Below, in pieces: positions 42,945 to 52,018 of a DNA stretch of 57,271 nucleotides. Made by a program: the position numbers and the translations under genes. The notes under the pieces are model-generated. The model was not told where the DNA came from, searched no databases, and saw only the letters and a program-made list of their open reading frames with translations. Location: contig JAUQPH010000010.1 of the NCBI GenBank assembly GCA_030550455.1, forward strand, positions 1 to 57,271, given 5' to 3'. Each line of letters begins with the position of its first letter. Position 1 is the first letter of the stretch. The stretch comes from Thermoproteota archaeon (GTDB taxonomy: Archaea > Thermoproteota > Thermoprotei_A > Sulfolobales > NBVN01).

Positions 42945-44411
42945 TTATGTATCATCCTTGTTGATGACCTCACTAACTTCCTTCTTCATACACCTTGGTG
43001 ATGGAGGTACTGTTGCTACACTTGGTCTTCTTGGAGCAACTTCTACCACTGGGCGCGCCCAGTTACCCAGCGCGACCCAAGCTATAGACATAATGCCACC
43101 ACCTATGTTGCTTATAGCCATAGATAACCATATGCCGACAGGTCCTAGACCTAGTCCTAGAGCTAAGAGATAGCCTAGACCTATCCTCAGGCCCCATAGC
43201 CTAGTGAAAGCGATTGCCGACGGAACGTACGTGTGGCCGGAACCTCTTCCGACAGCGAACCCTACGAAGAATATAGCGAAGAACGGAACGGTGAGGCCGA
43301 AGTACTCTATGAACCTCGTAGCTTCAACTAGAACTTCGGGACTAGAGGTAAAGATCGAGGCTATAGGGTATCGAAGTAGGTAAACGAAGACGGCTCCCAC
43401 ACCCGTGACTCCACCGACAAACAGCGATGTAATTAGTGCGGACTTCCTAGCTTTACTGAAGAGTTGCGCTCCTATTAGCTGACCAACTACTATGGCTGTT
43501 GCCTGCGAAAACCCCCACATTGCTGAATCCGCTATATCTACTACAGTAAAGCCTATCGAGTATGCCGTAGCGACTATCTTTCCAAAGGCATTAACGAGCC
43601 TTAGTTGGGCCATGAACGCTAGAGAGTTGCTCATCTGGAGAGCTGCGATAGGGAGAGCTATCCTTATCGACCTGGAGACCCACTCTCTATCTGGTTTAAC
43701 TAGGGATAGTTTTACCCCTTTAAAGCCTCCAATAAACATCTTTATGGCTACTGTAGCTACTAAAGCTCTCGATACGACCGTCGCTATAGCCGCCCCCATA
43801 ACCCCCATCGCTGGGAAACCGAACCACCCGAATATCATTATCGGGTCCAGCACGATGTTTAGTACAGCTCCAGCCACACTGATGTAAGTTGGAGTTCTCG
43901 TATCCCCTATGGCCTGGAGAATAGTGGTGAAAGCTGAACCTAGGTACGTAAACAGTATGTCGAACAGCATGACGTTAGAGTACTTTAGGACGTCCTCATA
44001 GAGCTCTGCCGGAACTGTTGTGATGTGAGAGAATATGTATGGTCTAAGAGTGTAGTAAGCCAAGCAAATAGCTAGTGCTAGAGTTAAGTTAAACACAAAT
44101 AGCTTTGACGCAGTCTTACTTGCTTCATCATACCTCTCCGCACCTATGTACTGAGAGATCATAGCCAAGTTTGCTGATGAGAGGGCCATAGCTATAGCGT
44201 AAAAGAACATCAGAGTGGGCCACACTTGCCGCGGAACAGCTAGTGCTCCCTCGTAGAGCTTACTCAGCCAAAGCGCATCAACAAGGTTATACGATATGTG
44301 AACTAGCTGTGCGACAACTAGTGGAGCAGCTAACCATAGAACTACTTTAAGTGGGTCACCACTCACAATTTTCTCTCTGTATTTTTCAGCTACTTTCATG
44401 CTGCTTGGCAT
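42945..44411 (-). CDS. MATE-family efflux transporter
   Basis: This 488-aa protein has ~12 TM helices in two MatE repeats. Signatures include PLVVAQLVHISYNLVDALWL in helix 1 and the matching second-half IALPIAALQMSNSLAFMAQL, with GFSQATAIVVGQLIGA. It is a Na+/H+-coupled exporter of organic cations or metabolites in the plasma membrane. It is longer than many MATE proteins because of a polar C-terminal tail (~450-488). It has two possible ATG starts four codons apart. Confidence 0.93.
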   Translation of the reverse strand: MPSSMKVAEKYREKIVSGDPLKVVLWLAAPLVVAQLVHISYNLVDALWLSKLYEGALAVPRQVWPTLMFFYAIAMALSSANLAMISQYIGAERYDEASKTASKLFVFNLTLALAICLAYYTLRPYIFSHITTVPAELYEDVLKYSNVMLFDILFTYLGSAFTTILQAIGDTRTPTYISVAGAVLNIVLDPIMIFGWFGFPAMGVMGAAIATVVSRALVATVAIKMFIGGFKGVKLSLVKPDREWVSRSIRIALPIAALQMSNSLAFMAQLRLVNAFGKIVATAYSIGFTVVDIADSAMWGFSQATAIVVGQLIGAQLFSKARKSALITSLFVGGVTGVGAVFVYLLRYPIASIFTSSPEVLVEATRFIEYFGLTVPFFAIFFVGFAVGRGSGHTYVPSAIAFTRLWGLRIGLGYLLALGLGLGPVGIWLSMAISNIGGGIMSIAWVALGNWARPVVEVAPRRPSVATVPPSPRCMKKEVSEVINKDDT

Positions 44412-44497
44412 TAGCTAAGACCTCTAGCTCGTGACAGCTGGCTTACACATTTCATACTATTCCTAAAAATTTAAGCATGATCTAGACGATCCTCTAG

Positions 44498-44830
44498 GTG
44501 ATGGTAGTAGAAGAAGTCGTCACCAGCGTCGTCAAGCACTTAAAGGACGTAGGGTATAGAGCAGTCAGTAGGAGCATGGGTAGCTGCTACATGATCTCAG
44601 TACAGAGAGGCGATAAGGTATATGTTATAAGTATCACTAAGGGCTCTATGGTCGACGTATATGTGGCTAAAGTAACTATCCCGGAGTACCTGCCTAGCTT
44701 TGAGTGGAGCTGCGAGCTAGTGGAGTACTCTCCATACGGCTTCTACATCCTTGAAGAAAGCCCTGAGAAGCTCGCCCTAGATATTACGAAAAAGCTTGAA
44801 CTGCTCGACAGAGTGTATAGAGCGAAGTGA
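44498..44830 (+). CDS. Uncharacterised 110-aa protein
   Basis: This small alpha/beta protein has a predicted N-terminal helix, several strands (YMISVQ, VYVISITKG, VDVYVAKV) and a C-terminal helix (KLALDITKKLELL). There is no membrane segment or catalytic motif. GTG 44498 or ATG 44501 both follow CTAGGT. It diverges from MATE and converges on the HypB-type gene. Codon use is normal, so it is likely real. Confidence 0.65.
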   Translation: MMVVEEVVTSVVKHLKDVGYRAVSRSMGSCYMISVQRGDKVYVISITKGSMVDVYVAKVTIPEYLPSFEWSCELVEYSPYGFYILEESPEKLALDITKKLELLDRVYRAK

Positions 44831-44840
44831 CCAACGACCT

Positions 44841-45590
44841 CTATACCGCCATAAGTTTAGCTATGTGGTTCACTATTTGCTCATCTACTTCGCGCGAGAG
44901 CCTTATAGACGTCAACTTCTCCGGGCACCCTATCGACTCTTCGACTTCACTATCGTACGATAGCGTGTAAACAGGTGCTAGCGACTTCAAGACGGCTAGC
45001 CTGCTTAGCTGTACTACTCTACTCGAAAACATGTTTAAGACTACTGCCTCGACTCTATGACCGAGTACGTCGGCTATTCTCGCAGCTGATTCAATAGCTA
45101 GTATAGAGGGTGTCGTAACTACTATGGCTCTAAACCTTCTTATGTAGGTGAGGACCTCTAGTAGCTCATCCCCCATTCCGGGGGGAGTATCTATGATTAA
45201 TGCGTCGACTCCTGTCCACCTAGTTATTGACAGCATTTCACGAATCGCTGAAGATACGGACTCACCTCTGAGTGGTGACGGCTTACCCATAGTGAAGAAC
45301 ACTGGTGACATAAGCCTCACCCCGAATACCTCGGGAGGTACTACCCCCATTTCCTCTAGCGGTCTAACCTTCTCGGGATCGACCCCCAGTAGAGTGTGCA
45401 CAGTTGGATTAGTCACATCTAAGTCAAGGAGACCTACCCCTACGCCCCTTCTACTAAGAAGGAGTGACGTTAAAGTAGATACCAGAGTCTTTCCGACCCC
45501 TCCCTTACTGCTCACGAACGCTACAACCACTTTTACATCCTCAAGCCTCTTCGGGATAGCGTCCAGCCTCGGGTCAGCGAGGTAGCTCAA
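44841..45590 (-). CDS. ATPase-type HypB (Mrp/MinD family) nickel-insertion partner of HypA
   Basis: This is a 249-aa deviant Walker A ATPase: SSKGGVGKT (~28-36), LLDLDVTNPTVH (A' region) and LIIDTPPGMGDE (Walker B). Its start overlaps the stop of hypA by 4 nt. In Thermococcus, HypA forms a complex with an Mrp/MinD-type ATPase (HypB-AT) that replaces GTPase HypB in [NiFe]-hydrogenase maturation; the same pairing is seen here. It is probably cytoplasmic. A plain Mrp-like Fe-S scaffold is the alternative, but the operon argues against it. Confidence 0.82.
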   Translation of the reverse strand: MSYLADPRLDAIPKRLEDVKVVVAFVSSKGGVGKTLVSTLTSLLLSRRGVGVGLLDLDVTNPTVHTLLGVDPEKVRPLEEMGVVPPEVFGVRLMSPVFFTMGKPSPLRGESVSSAIREMLSITRWTGVDALIIDTPPGMGDELLEVLTYIRRFRAIVVTTPSILAIESAARIADVLGHRVEAVVLNMFSSRVVQLSRLAVLKSLAPVYTLSYDSEVEESIGCPEKLTSIRLSREVDEQIVNHIAKLMAV

Positions 45591-45982
45591 TACTCAACAC
45601 CCAGTATACTAAGGCCTCTACCGCTAGTAATAGAGTAGTCTGGTGAACCGCACTTCGGACACCTTACATACGCATAAGTAGCTTCCGGAAGAAAGTGAAT
45701 AGCCTCACGAACCTCATTGGAGAGACTCAAATCTCCTAGCTTCCACTTAAAGCCGCATGACCTGCACTCAAATGAGGCCTCTTCAGTCACGAAATCGTAC
45801 TCCACTAACTCTAGCCCATACGCTCTAAGCGTCTCGCCTAGAGCTAGCTCTAGAACCTCCTTATCGACTGCTTGAAGCTCGCCCAAGCCTATAATTAAAC
45901 GCTTAAACCTTCTGATTCCCGACTGCTTGGCGTAGTTGTATAGAGCTAAACCTACAGCCTCAGCGAGAGCCCACTCGTGCAA
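45587..45982 (-). CDS. hypA: Hydrogenase nickel-incorporation protein HypA
   Basis: This is a 131-aa nickel chaperone. The N-terminal MHEW carries the Ni-binding Met-His. The zinc domain has CRSCGFKW (~73) and CPKCGSPD (~108). The domain has the longer insertion seen in archaeal HypA. It delivers Ni to the [NiFe]-hydrogenase large subunit with the overlapping HypB-type ATPase. Hydrogenase structural genes are not in this window. Confidence 0.93.
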   Translation of the reverse strand: MHEWALAEAVGLALYNYAKQSGIRRFKRLIIGLGELQAVDKEVLELALGETLRAYGLELVEYDFVTEEASFECRSCGFKWKLGDLSLSNEVREAIHFLPEATYAYVRCPKCGSPDYSITSGRGLSILGVEY

Positions 45983-46019
45983 TATCCTTACCCACGGTAT
46001 GATCGCTAACTAAAGCAAT

Positions 46020-46268
46020 TTAAGTCCTGAGCAGGCTCCTATGTAACTCTCTCCGATTATAGAGGCCGACCTTAGAACACGTGGCTGAAGACAGACGCTT
46101 ATCATAGCTGACCCGGAGTAGCAGCACAATGCCGGGACCGACGCAGGGCAGGTCGAGTACATAGAACCGAGTGGCTAGGTTTGGCACTGACAGGACTATA
46201 GCCTGAACATCGAGGTATCTAAGATGGAGGTCTTTAAGCTTAGTACCAATACTACCCGCAAAGCACAT
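46020..46268 (-). CDS. Small reading frame upstream of hypA, possibly HypC-like
   Basis: This 82-aa frame begins MCFAG, placing Cys at position 2 as HypC does, and has a later VGPGIVLLLRVSYDKRL stretch that loosely recalls HypC's VGxYVLVHxGxAI strand. It ends 38 bp before hypA, where hypC often lies. The rest does not match well (no clear GGV/RxVxL strand), so it may be a diverged or decaying hypC, or not a gene. The other parts of 45983-46651 show no gene; they contain an isolated TTATATAA near 46450 and the palindrome at 46545. Confidence 0.25.
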   Translation of the reverse strand: MCFAGSIGTKLKDLHLRYLDVQAIVLSVPNLATRFYVLDLPCVGPGIVLLLRVSYDKRLSSATCSKVGLYNRRELHRSLLRT

Positions 46269-46544
46269 AACTCTACAGCTGAAAGGAGATCTTATGGGAG
46301 TAACGGCTTCTTAGTGCTCTTACTTCAGGGTTCATGTACGGGAGTCCGATAGTAGAAGGCTTAAACATACTTAGCTACGCTCGCGCTCGATATTTCCCTA
46401 ACTTACGAGCATGTCTTGCTTGTCCATAGCATGAAGCCGCGGAAGAGTCATTATATAACACATAGTTCGATGGCGGTAGCAGACTTTGTTTCAAGCATTT
46501 TTCGCTATTGCGTATTCCCTATCCAGTACTTATTGATTACTAAG

Positions 46545-46558
46545 TACCCATATGGGTA
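46545..46558. promoter_or_regulatory. Perfect 14-bp palindrome between the wHTH gene and the hyp genes
   Basis: TACCCATATGGGTA is exactly self-complementary. It lies ~90 bp beyond the end of the membrane-linked wHTH gene in a non-coding stretch next to A+T-rich DNA (TTATAATAATT at ~46599). It has the form of a dimeric repressor site; the regulator is unknown. Confidence 0.4.
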
Positions 46559-46651
46559 GACCTTAGCGCTCCCCAAGCTATGCGCAACTTATTGACGGTT
46601 ATAATAATTGTCTAGCGTTGTGTTAGTAAAGTAAGGCAGAAGCGTTCTCCC

Positions 46652-47338
46652 CTAAGGCTTAGCCTTATACAACCTCCTCCTTCCGGACTTGACCTCGACT
46701 ATCAGGCCCCGCGTCTTAAGGACCCACAGATGCCACTCGAGGGTCGCCCTACTGGCCTTAGTGTACCGCATGAGCTCGCCGAAATCAGCAACACCACGGG
46801 TCTTGAGTACTTCAAGTATAGTTGCTCTAATCGGGTGGTTCAACAGGTCTGCATATCCTAGCTTGGTTTTAGCCATTAACAGAGATAGAGATATCGATAT
46901 CGTCGCGGCCACCCGCCGCAACGGTTCCCTAAACCTTACCTGTAGCTCCTTGCCGACAGAAAGCGTTGCCGCTACAGCTACGGCAACGACCAGCAAAATC
47001 GCTTCGATCTTTAGCACGGGTGGACTGCTCTGCGGCTTAAGTACTTGAGCAACTCTAGCTAGAGCATCCAAATCTCTATAAACGCAGTAAGCTACGAGGT
47101 CTGCAGCAGAGACTATACGCTCGGCTCTAACTTCTAGAGTGTCCGTAGATGCGTAGAGGGGTCTGTCCAGCTCGAGAAAGCCTTCCGTGGCTGTCGACAA
47201 AATAGCTAAGACAGCTACTCTAGTTCGAGATAGGTCTAGTGCCTCGATGTTCGCAGGAGCGACTACCACGGCGTCGAGCAGTCCTAGGGTCAACGCGTCC
47301 CTAGGGCTCGAGTCGTGGGACGGTAGAGCTACGGACAC
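46652..47338 (-). CDS. Membrane-associated winged-helix regulator
   Basis: This ~228-aa protein has a C-terminal winged helix (~165-228: LNHPIRATILEVLKTRG, SRATLEWHLWVLKTRGLI, GRRRLYKAKP) typical of ArsR/MarR-like archaeal regulators. A hydrophobic helix (~110-125, EAILLVVAVAVAAT) and an N-terminal domain precede it. The layout suggests a one-component membrane sensor with DNA-binding inside. The true start is uncertain; GTG 47338 and internal starts are possible, and the first ~50 codons overlap an opposite frame. Confidence 0.65.
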   Translation of the reverse strand: MSVALPSHDSSPRDALTLGLLDAVVVAPANIEALDLSRTRVAVLAILSTATEGFLELDRPLYASTDTLEVRAERIVSAADLVAYCVYRDLDALARVAQVLKPQSSPPVLKIEAILLVVAVAVAATLSVGKELQVRFREPLRRVAATISISLSLLMAKTKLGYADLLNHPIRATILEVLKTRGVADFGELMRYTKASRATLEWHLWVLKTRGLIVEVKSGRRRLYKAKP

Positions 47339-47558
47339 TAACGTTACGATAGAGAATGGGGTCCTAGTGGTTAGCGAGACTAGCTCTATCTACGTCGAAC
47401 CCCCGGCGCAGTGGAGCGGTAGCTGGTTTGCGCTAGCCGTATACGTTAAGTCAGAGCTCCCACCGGCGTCGGCGTGCGATGTAGAGATGGCCTTCGAATG
47501 GTGGGTGAGCAGCGGAGTGGTAGCGAGCTACTCGATAAGGCTGGAGCTGAAGTCGTGA
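47187..47558 (+). CDS. Doubtful plus-strand frame with secreted-protein-like composition
   Basis: The second half (from ~47298) reads like a beta-rich extracellular domain (VTIENGVLVVSETSSIYVEP, QWSGSWFALAVYV). The first third overlaps the N-terminal coding part of the wHTH gene on the other strand and looks like its shadow. It could be the 3' remnant of a truncated secreted protein gene. No signal peptide, ribosome-binding site or promoter was found. Confidence 0.25.
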   Translation: MAVDKIAKTATLVRDRSSASMFAGATTTASSSPRVNASLGLESWDGRATDTNVTIENGVLVVSETSSIYVEPPAQWSGSWFALAVYVKSELPPASACDVEMAFEWWVSSGVVASYSIRLELKS

Positions 47559-47676
47559 CTCCGGAGAGCTAGCTTAGCCCGACGTATGCGGGCTGACTAC
47601 CCCTGGAGCTAGAGCTATTGCGGGGGAGTGTGCTCGGCTTTAATTTTCTGCGAAAGCTTAGTAGGCGGTGTAGTAC

Positions 47677-48567
47677 GTGAGGAGAGAGCTTCTCAATAAG
47701 GTAGTCGCCGACTGGGCTAGGAAGTTCTACTCTAGGAGAATGCTCTCGATCACAGAGCTCTTCAAGAACGATAAGGCCATTATAGGGATGGTGCACTTAC
47801 TCCCACTACCCGGCTCTCCAGCGTACGGTGGGTGGGCTATCGAGGAGGTAGAGGATTACGCTTTGAGGGAGGCTAGAGTCCTAGAGGAGAATGGTGTTGA
47901 CGGGCTAATAGTGGAGAACATGTGGGACCTGCCGTATTATAGTGGCTCCAGTAGGATACCCCCTGAGGAGGTAGCCTCCCACGCTGTCGTAGCTAGGCAC
48001 GTTGTTAAGAACGTGAGTGTGCCCGTGGGCATAACGGTGATCCACAACGGTGGTAGGGCTGCCCTGGGGATAGCTAAGGCGGCTGGAGCTAAGTTCGTGA
48101 GGGTGTGCCTCTACGTAGGTGCCGCTGTGTGGGACACTGGAGAGCTAGACCACGGGAACGCTGCTGACTTGATGAGGCTAAGAAAGGCTCTCTACGCTGA
48201 TGACATAAGGTTCTTCGTCGACGTTGTCAAGAAGCACAGCGTGGTGTTCCCGGGTATAGATCTCGAGACCCACACGACTTGGGCCGACTTCTACATGGCG
48301 GACGCAGTAGTGGTCACCGGCAGGATGACTGGTGAAGCTCCATTACCAGAGGACGTGAGGAGAGTCAAGGAGCTAGTTGGAGACACTCCAGTGATAGTCG
48401 GTAGCGGCCTGACTCCCGATAACGCTGAGAAGCTCCTCAAGTACGCCGACGGAGCGATAGTTGGCACGTACTTCAAGGTTAACGGTGTGACCCAGAACCC
48501 CGTGGACCCCGAGAGAGTGAGGAAGCTTATGGATGTCGTGAGGAGGATCAGGTCGGGGAAGAGCTGA
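47677..48567 (+). CDS. BtpA/SgcQ-family TIM-barrel protein
   Basis: This is a 296-aa protein of the BtpA family. Typical stretches are IGMVHLLPLPGSP (~37), DGLIVENMWDLPY (~75), PVGITVIHNGGRAALGIA, and VIVGSGLTPDNAEKLL with ADGAIVGTYFKVNG. The fold is a phosphate-binding TIM barrel; functions in archaea are not established. The GTG at 47677 has a TTTAATTTT box about 30 bp upstream; ATG at 47743 is the alternative start. It lies 3 bp before a PfkB kinase gene, so it probably handles a sugar or nucleoside phosphate made by that kinase. Confidence 0.85.
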   Translation: MRRELLNKVVADWARKFYSRRMLSITELFKNDKAIIGMVHLLPLPGSPAYGGWAIEEVEDYALREARVLEENGVDGLIVENMWDLPYYSGSSRIPPEEVASHAVVARHVVKNVSVPVGITVIHNGGRAALGIAKAAGAKFVRVCLYVGAAVWDTGELDHGNAADLMRLRKALYADDIRFFVDVVKKHSVVFPGIDLETHTTWADFYMADAVVVTGRMTGEAPLPEDVRRVKELVGDTPVIVGSGLTPDNAEKLLKYADGAIVGTYFKVNGVTQNPVDPERVRKLMDVVRRIRSGKS

Positions 48568-48570
48568 AGC

Positions 48571-49521
48571 ATGAGAGTGCTCGTCTACGGGGACTTGAAC
48601 CTAGACGTGTTTTTCGTCTTAGACCTAGACGTAGTTGAGCTTAGAGACGTTTCTTATGTAGCACAAGCGAGTGCTCTCGTCCCCGGTGGCTCAGGTGGTA
48701 ACGTGGGCGTCGCACTGTCTAGGCTGGGGCAGAAACCAGTACTGGTCTCAACCGTGGGGACAGACCCCTTTGGTGAGCTAATACTGGAGGACCTAGCCAG
48801 AGAGAAGGTCGAGGCTACTAGTGTTAGGAGAATCGAGGGGGAGATCACCGGGATCATGGTGGTCATCACCAAGAAGAGTGGTGAGAGAACGATAATCGGG
48901 TACAGGGGTGCTAACGCATACAACACTCTAAGCGATGTAGAGTCTAGAGACCTAACTGCCACATCCGACTACACGTTCATATCGGGGTTCACCAGCAGAA
49001 ACGTAGACAGCGGAAAGTCCGTTGAGTACCTGATCGATAGCTCGGTTAGGCTGGGTCTACCCGTAGGCATAGACCTTGGGGGCGTTACTAAGAGGTTCCT
49101 CATTGAAGTGCTGGCTAAGTACAGGGGTGCGATCTACGATGTCTTTATAAACCTAGACGAGCTCAAGGAGCTATTCGGTTCAGACACGCAGAACTCCTTG
49201 ACCAACCTGGTTTCGGTACTCAAGCCAAAGAACATCTTTTTGAAGATGGGCAGTAGGGGGTCTCTAGTGTACTCGGGAGAGAGATTCGCTCACGTCGAAG
49301 CGGTCAGGGTGGGTAGAGTAGTCGATACGACAGGCTGCGGAGATGCTTACGATGCTGGTGCTATCTACGGGTTACTAATTGGGCTTCCCTCGGAGCAGCG
49401 CGCCGCTCTAGGAAACCTCATGGGGGCTTATAAGGCTGGGGGATTAGGTGCTAGGCACTTACCGAGAGATGTCGGTGAGCTCAAGTCTCTCGCCGAGGCA
49501 CATCTAAAGCTACGCATATGA
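48571..49521 (+). CDS. PfkB-family carbohydrate/nucleoside kinase
   Basis: This is a 316-aa ribokinase-fold kinase. The N-terminal PGGSGGNVGVALSRLG (~38-53) binds the substrate. The C-terminal DTTGCGDAYDAGAIYG (~251) carries the anion hole and catalytic Asp. Known archaeal members phosphorylate ribose, nucleosides, fructose or KDG; the substrate cannot be told. Only 3 bp separate it from the BtpA-family gene, so a two-step pathway is likely. Confidence 0.9.
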   Translation: MRVLVYGDLNLDVFFVLDLDVVELRDVSYVAQASALVPGGSGGNVGVALSRLGQKPVLVSTVGTDPFGELILEDLAREKVEATSVRRIEGEITGIMVVITKKSGERTIIGYRGANAYNTLSDVESRDLTATSDYTFISGFTSRNVDSGKSVEYLIDSSVRLGLPVGIDLGGVTKRFLIEVLAKYRGAIYDVFINLDELKELFGSDTQNSLTNLVSVLKPKNIFLKMGSRGSLVYSGERFAHVEAVRVGRVVDTTGCGDAYDAGAIYGLLIGLPSEQRAALGNLMGAYKAGGLGARHLPRDVGELKSLAEAHLKLRI

Positions 49522-49684
49522 GAGGCATGCTCAAATTCATCCTACACGCTAGAGCTGGCTACCCCTCTCCTATAGCACGGTCGCTCGCACTAGCTCATGA
49601 GCTTTTATGCTCTGCGAAAGCTATTTACACGCGGTGATGAGTGTCTCGACAACTTCTTATAGGTGCTGAAGCGGTGGCTGCCTG

Positions 49685-51487
49685 ATGCGTTTTCCTTACG
49701 CAACCTTAAGGAGAGGACAGCTTGAAGTTGCTAACTTCATAAGGTCGAAGCTCGGAGGGTATCTAGCTGTAAAGGCTCCGACCGGCTACGGTAAAACCAT
49801 AGTGGCCTTAGTTGGTCATGTAGGTAGTGGGAGGGTCCTCTACGTTGTGAGGACTAGGAACGAGATCGCGCCAGTAGTGAGAGAAGCGAGAAACCTCGGG
49901 GTCTCGTTCACCATAGTGTTTAGCGGGAGGAGGATGTGCCCTCTAGTTAAGGGGGCGGAGGTGTCTCCAGAGGATTTCTGGCTGAACTGCCGGCTTCTGA
50001 GGCTGAAGAGCATGTGCCCCTACTACACTAACCTCAAGCAGGTATCGCAAGAAGAGCTACTCGAACTGCTGAGTAGCGCAGGACAGGTAGACCCACACGT
50101 ACTCGCATCACTAGTATCTCGAGAGCTCTCAGCCTGCCCATTCTTTGCTCTCTCTGGGTTAGCCGATAGGGTAGAGCTCACGATAGCGACATATCCATAC
50201 CTCTTCAACGAAACTGTGTACTCTACTGCTTTTTCAGATATTGGACTCGACGAGTTCTACGTCATCGTAGACGAAGCACACACCCTCGTCTCTCCTCAAT
50301 CAATTCTATCAGACTCCGTCAGCCAGAGCGTTCTTAGAACTAGTGCGAGTGAGCTTTCGAGGCACGGCTATGGAGAGCTAGCACAACGAGTTAAGCAAGT
50401 AGAGGAATCGTTGAGCAGGGTAACATTCAATAAGCTTACGAGAGTCTCGAAGCAAAGTATCGGAGTAGACGCAGACCTCCTGCGCGAGCTAGAGGAAGCT
50501 TTCTATGCGATAAGGTTTAGCTACCTACAGTCTCTAGCGGAGGTCGGAGTCGAGGCTTTTGCGAAAACAACTTCATCTATAGGCAGAGTAGTCAAGTTTC
50601 TCACACTTGCCACTAAGGACTTTTTCTCCCTTTACGCTCAATCTGCTTTCGATACATTCAGGCTTTACGCACTCCCCCTAGGCTACGAACCCGTAAGAGA
50701 GAGGCTTAGGCTAGCTCGCGGAGTCCTCCTAATGTCTGGGACTTTACCACCTAAAGACGTACTAGATAAGGTCGTCGGTAGAGAAACCGAGTACTTAGAC
50801 GTCGAGGCGTTGTACGGGTACGTCTTTCCGCGGGAGAACGTATTCTACGCTGTATACACACCTGTAACTACGAGTTACCCGCAGAGGTCTACGAGGATGT
50901 TCATGGAGTACGCCAGGCTGGTTCGATCAGTATATGAAGTTACTAATAGAGCTGTTCTAGCAGTCTACCCGAGCTACGAGGTCATGAACGAGGTAGTGAC
51001 GTACCTTAAGGATTCCATCAGTATCTACGTAGAAAACGAGAAGTCTAGGATAGCTGACATAGAGAAGCTACTCGCAGTCGAGCCGCACACGCTAATCAAC
51101 GCAGTTGCTGGAGGGAAGATAGTTGAGGGAGTAGAGTTTAGAGATAGCTCCGGTCTCTCTCTGATTAGTGCTGTAGTAGTGTGCGGCATCCCGTACCCCA
51201 CCCCAGATGATTACGTAGAAGACTTTAGAGAGGCGTTAAGGAGTGAAGTAGGTGACACAGCAGATACTCTAGTCATGGATGTGCAGGCGTCGATTAGGGT
51301 AGCTCAAGCATTCGGGAGAGCCGTAAGGTCCGAAAAGGATAGAGCGTTTATCGTTCTAGCAGACAGGAGGTACCTCAAAAAAGGTTTTAGAGAGTTGCTG
51401 GGGTTAAGGTACGATGCCGTTTTCTCAGACCTGTCTAGCCTCTTGAGTAGGTTGAACGACTTCTTTAGGTCGAATCGAGCGAAGTAA
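49685..51487 (+). CDS. xpd: XPD/Rad3-type Fe-S DNA helicase
   Basis: This is a 600-aa superfamily 2 5'-3' helicase. Walker A is APTGYGKT (~31-38), DEAH is at ~196-199 and motif VI is QAFGRAVRS (~545). Four Cys residues for the [4Fe-4S] cluster are at about 85, 102, 111 and 151. Size and motif order match archaeal XPD, a nucleotide-excision-repair and structure-unwinding helicase. Its last ~60 bp overlap, antisense, the end of the membrane protein gene at 51425. Confidence 0.95.
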   Translation: MRFPYATLRRGQLEVANFIRSKLGGYLAVKAPTGYGKTIVALVGHVGSGRVLYVVRTRNEIAPVVREARNLGVSFTIVFSGRRMCPLVKGAEVSPEDFWLNCRLLRLKSMCPYYTNLKQVSQEELLELLSSAGQVDPHVLASLVSRELSACPFFALSGLADRVELTIATYPYLFNETVYSTAFSDIGLDEFYVIVDEAHTLVSPQSILSDSVSQSVLRTSASELSRHGYGELAQRVKQVEESLSRVTFNKLTRVSKQSIGVDADLLRELEEAFYAIRFSYLQSLAEVGVEAFAKTTSSIGRVVKFLTLATKDFFSLYAQSAFDTFRLYALPLGYEPVRERLRLARGVLLMSGTLPPKDVLDKVVGRETEYLDVEALYGYVFPRENVFYAVYTPVTTSYPQRSTRMFMEYARLVRSVYEVTNRAVLAVYPSYEVMNEVVTYLKDSISIYVENEKSRIADIEKLLAVEPHTLINAVAGGKIVEGVEFRDSSGLSLISAVVVCGIPYPTPDDYVEDFREALRSEVGDTADTLVMDVQASIRVAQAFGRAVRSEKDRAFIVLADRRYLKKGFRELLGLRYDAVFSDLSSLLSRLNDFFRSNRAK

Positions 51488-52018
51488 GTCGTATACGAGA
51501 TATACGAGACCGAATAGAATGACCGAGGAGTAAGGTAGTGATGCACCAATATACAGGAGGCCACTATAGGCTATTAACTCGATTATCCCATAGAGATCCT
51601 CCTCCATGAAGCTACTCACGGCAGGAATAGATGCTCTGTAAGTGTAGAGCAGAGTAGCAAAAACAGCCGCAACAACTACGACCCCCGCCTTCCCTACTGC
51701 GGTTCTTAATATTAGAAGCTTACTTTCTAAATACATCATGAGGATAGAGACTAGAGATAGTGCTACCCCTGTTACGAGCGAGCTGGGAGACTCGTATATG
51801 AGTGCCTCCCCAAGGTAGTATAAGCTTGCTAAACAGACAACTATTTGAAGCAGTGGTACCAGTACTGCGATCCTCGATTCACTTAGTGTTATCGCAATCG
51901 TTAGAACCCCAAAAACTAGGGCTAAAAACGAGGCAGCTGGAACAGCAAAGAAGCTTATAGCGGATAGCACACCTAAAACTACTACTGCGATCCTCAAGGG
52001 TGACTCTACAGATATCAA
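51425..52018 (-). CDS. Polytopic membrane protein of unknown function
   Basis: This is a 197-aa protein with about six hydrophobic helices and no charged catalytic motif. The start overlaps the flavin-reductase stop by 4 nt, so the two are co-transcribed. The end overlaps the xpd gene antisense by about 60 nt. I do not recognise the family. Confidence 0.72.
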   Translation of the reverse strand: MISVESPLRIAVVVLGVLSAISFFAVPAASFLALVFGVLTIAITLSESRIAVLVPLLQIVVCLASLYYLGEALIYESPSSLVTGVALSLVSILMMYLESKLLILRTAVGKAGVVVVAAVFATLLYTYRASIPAVSSFMEEDLYGIIELIAYSGLLYIGASLPYSSVILFGLVYLVYDLLRSIRPKEVVQPTQEARQV

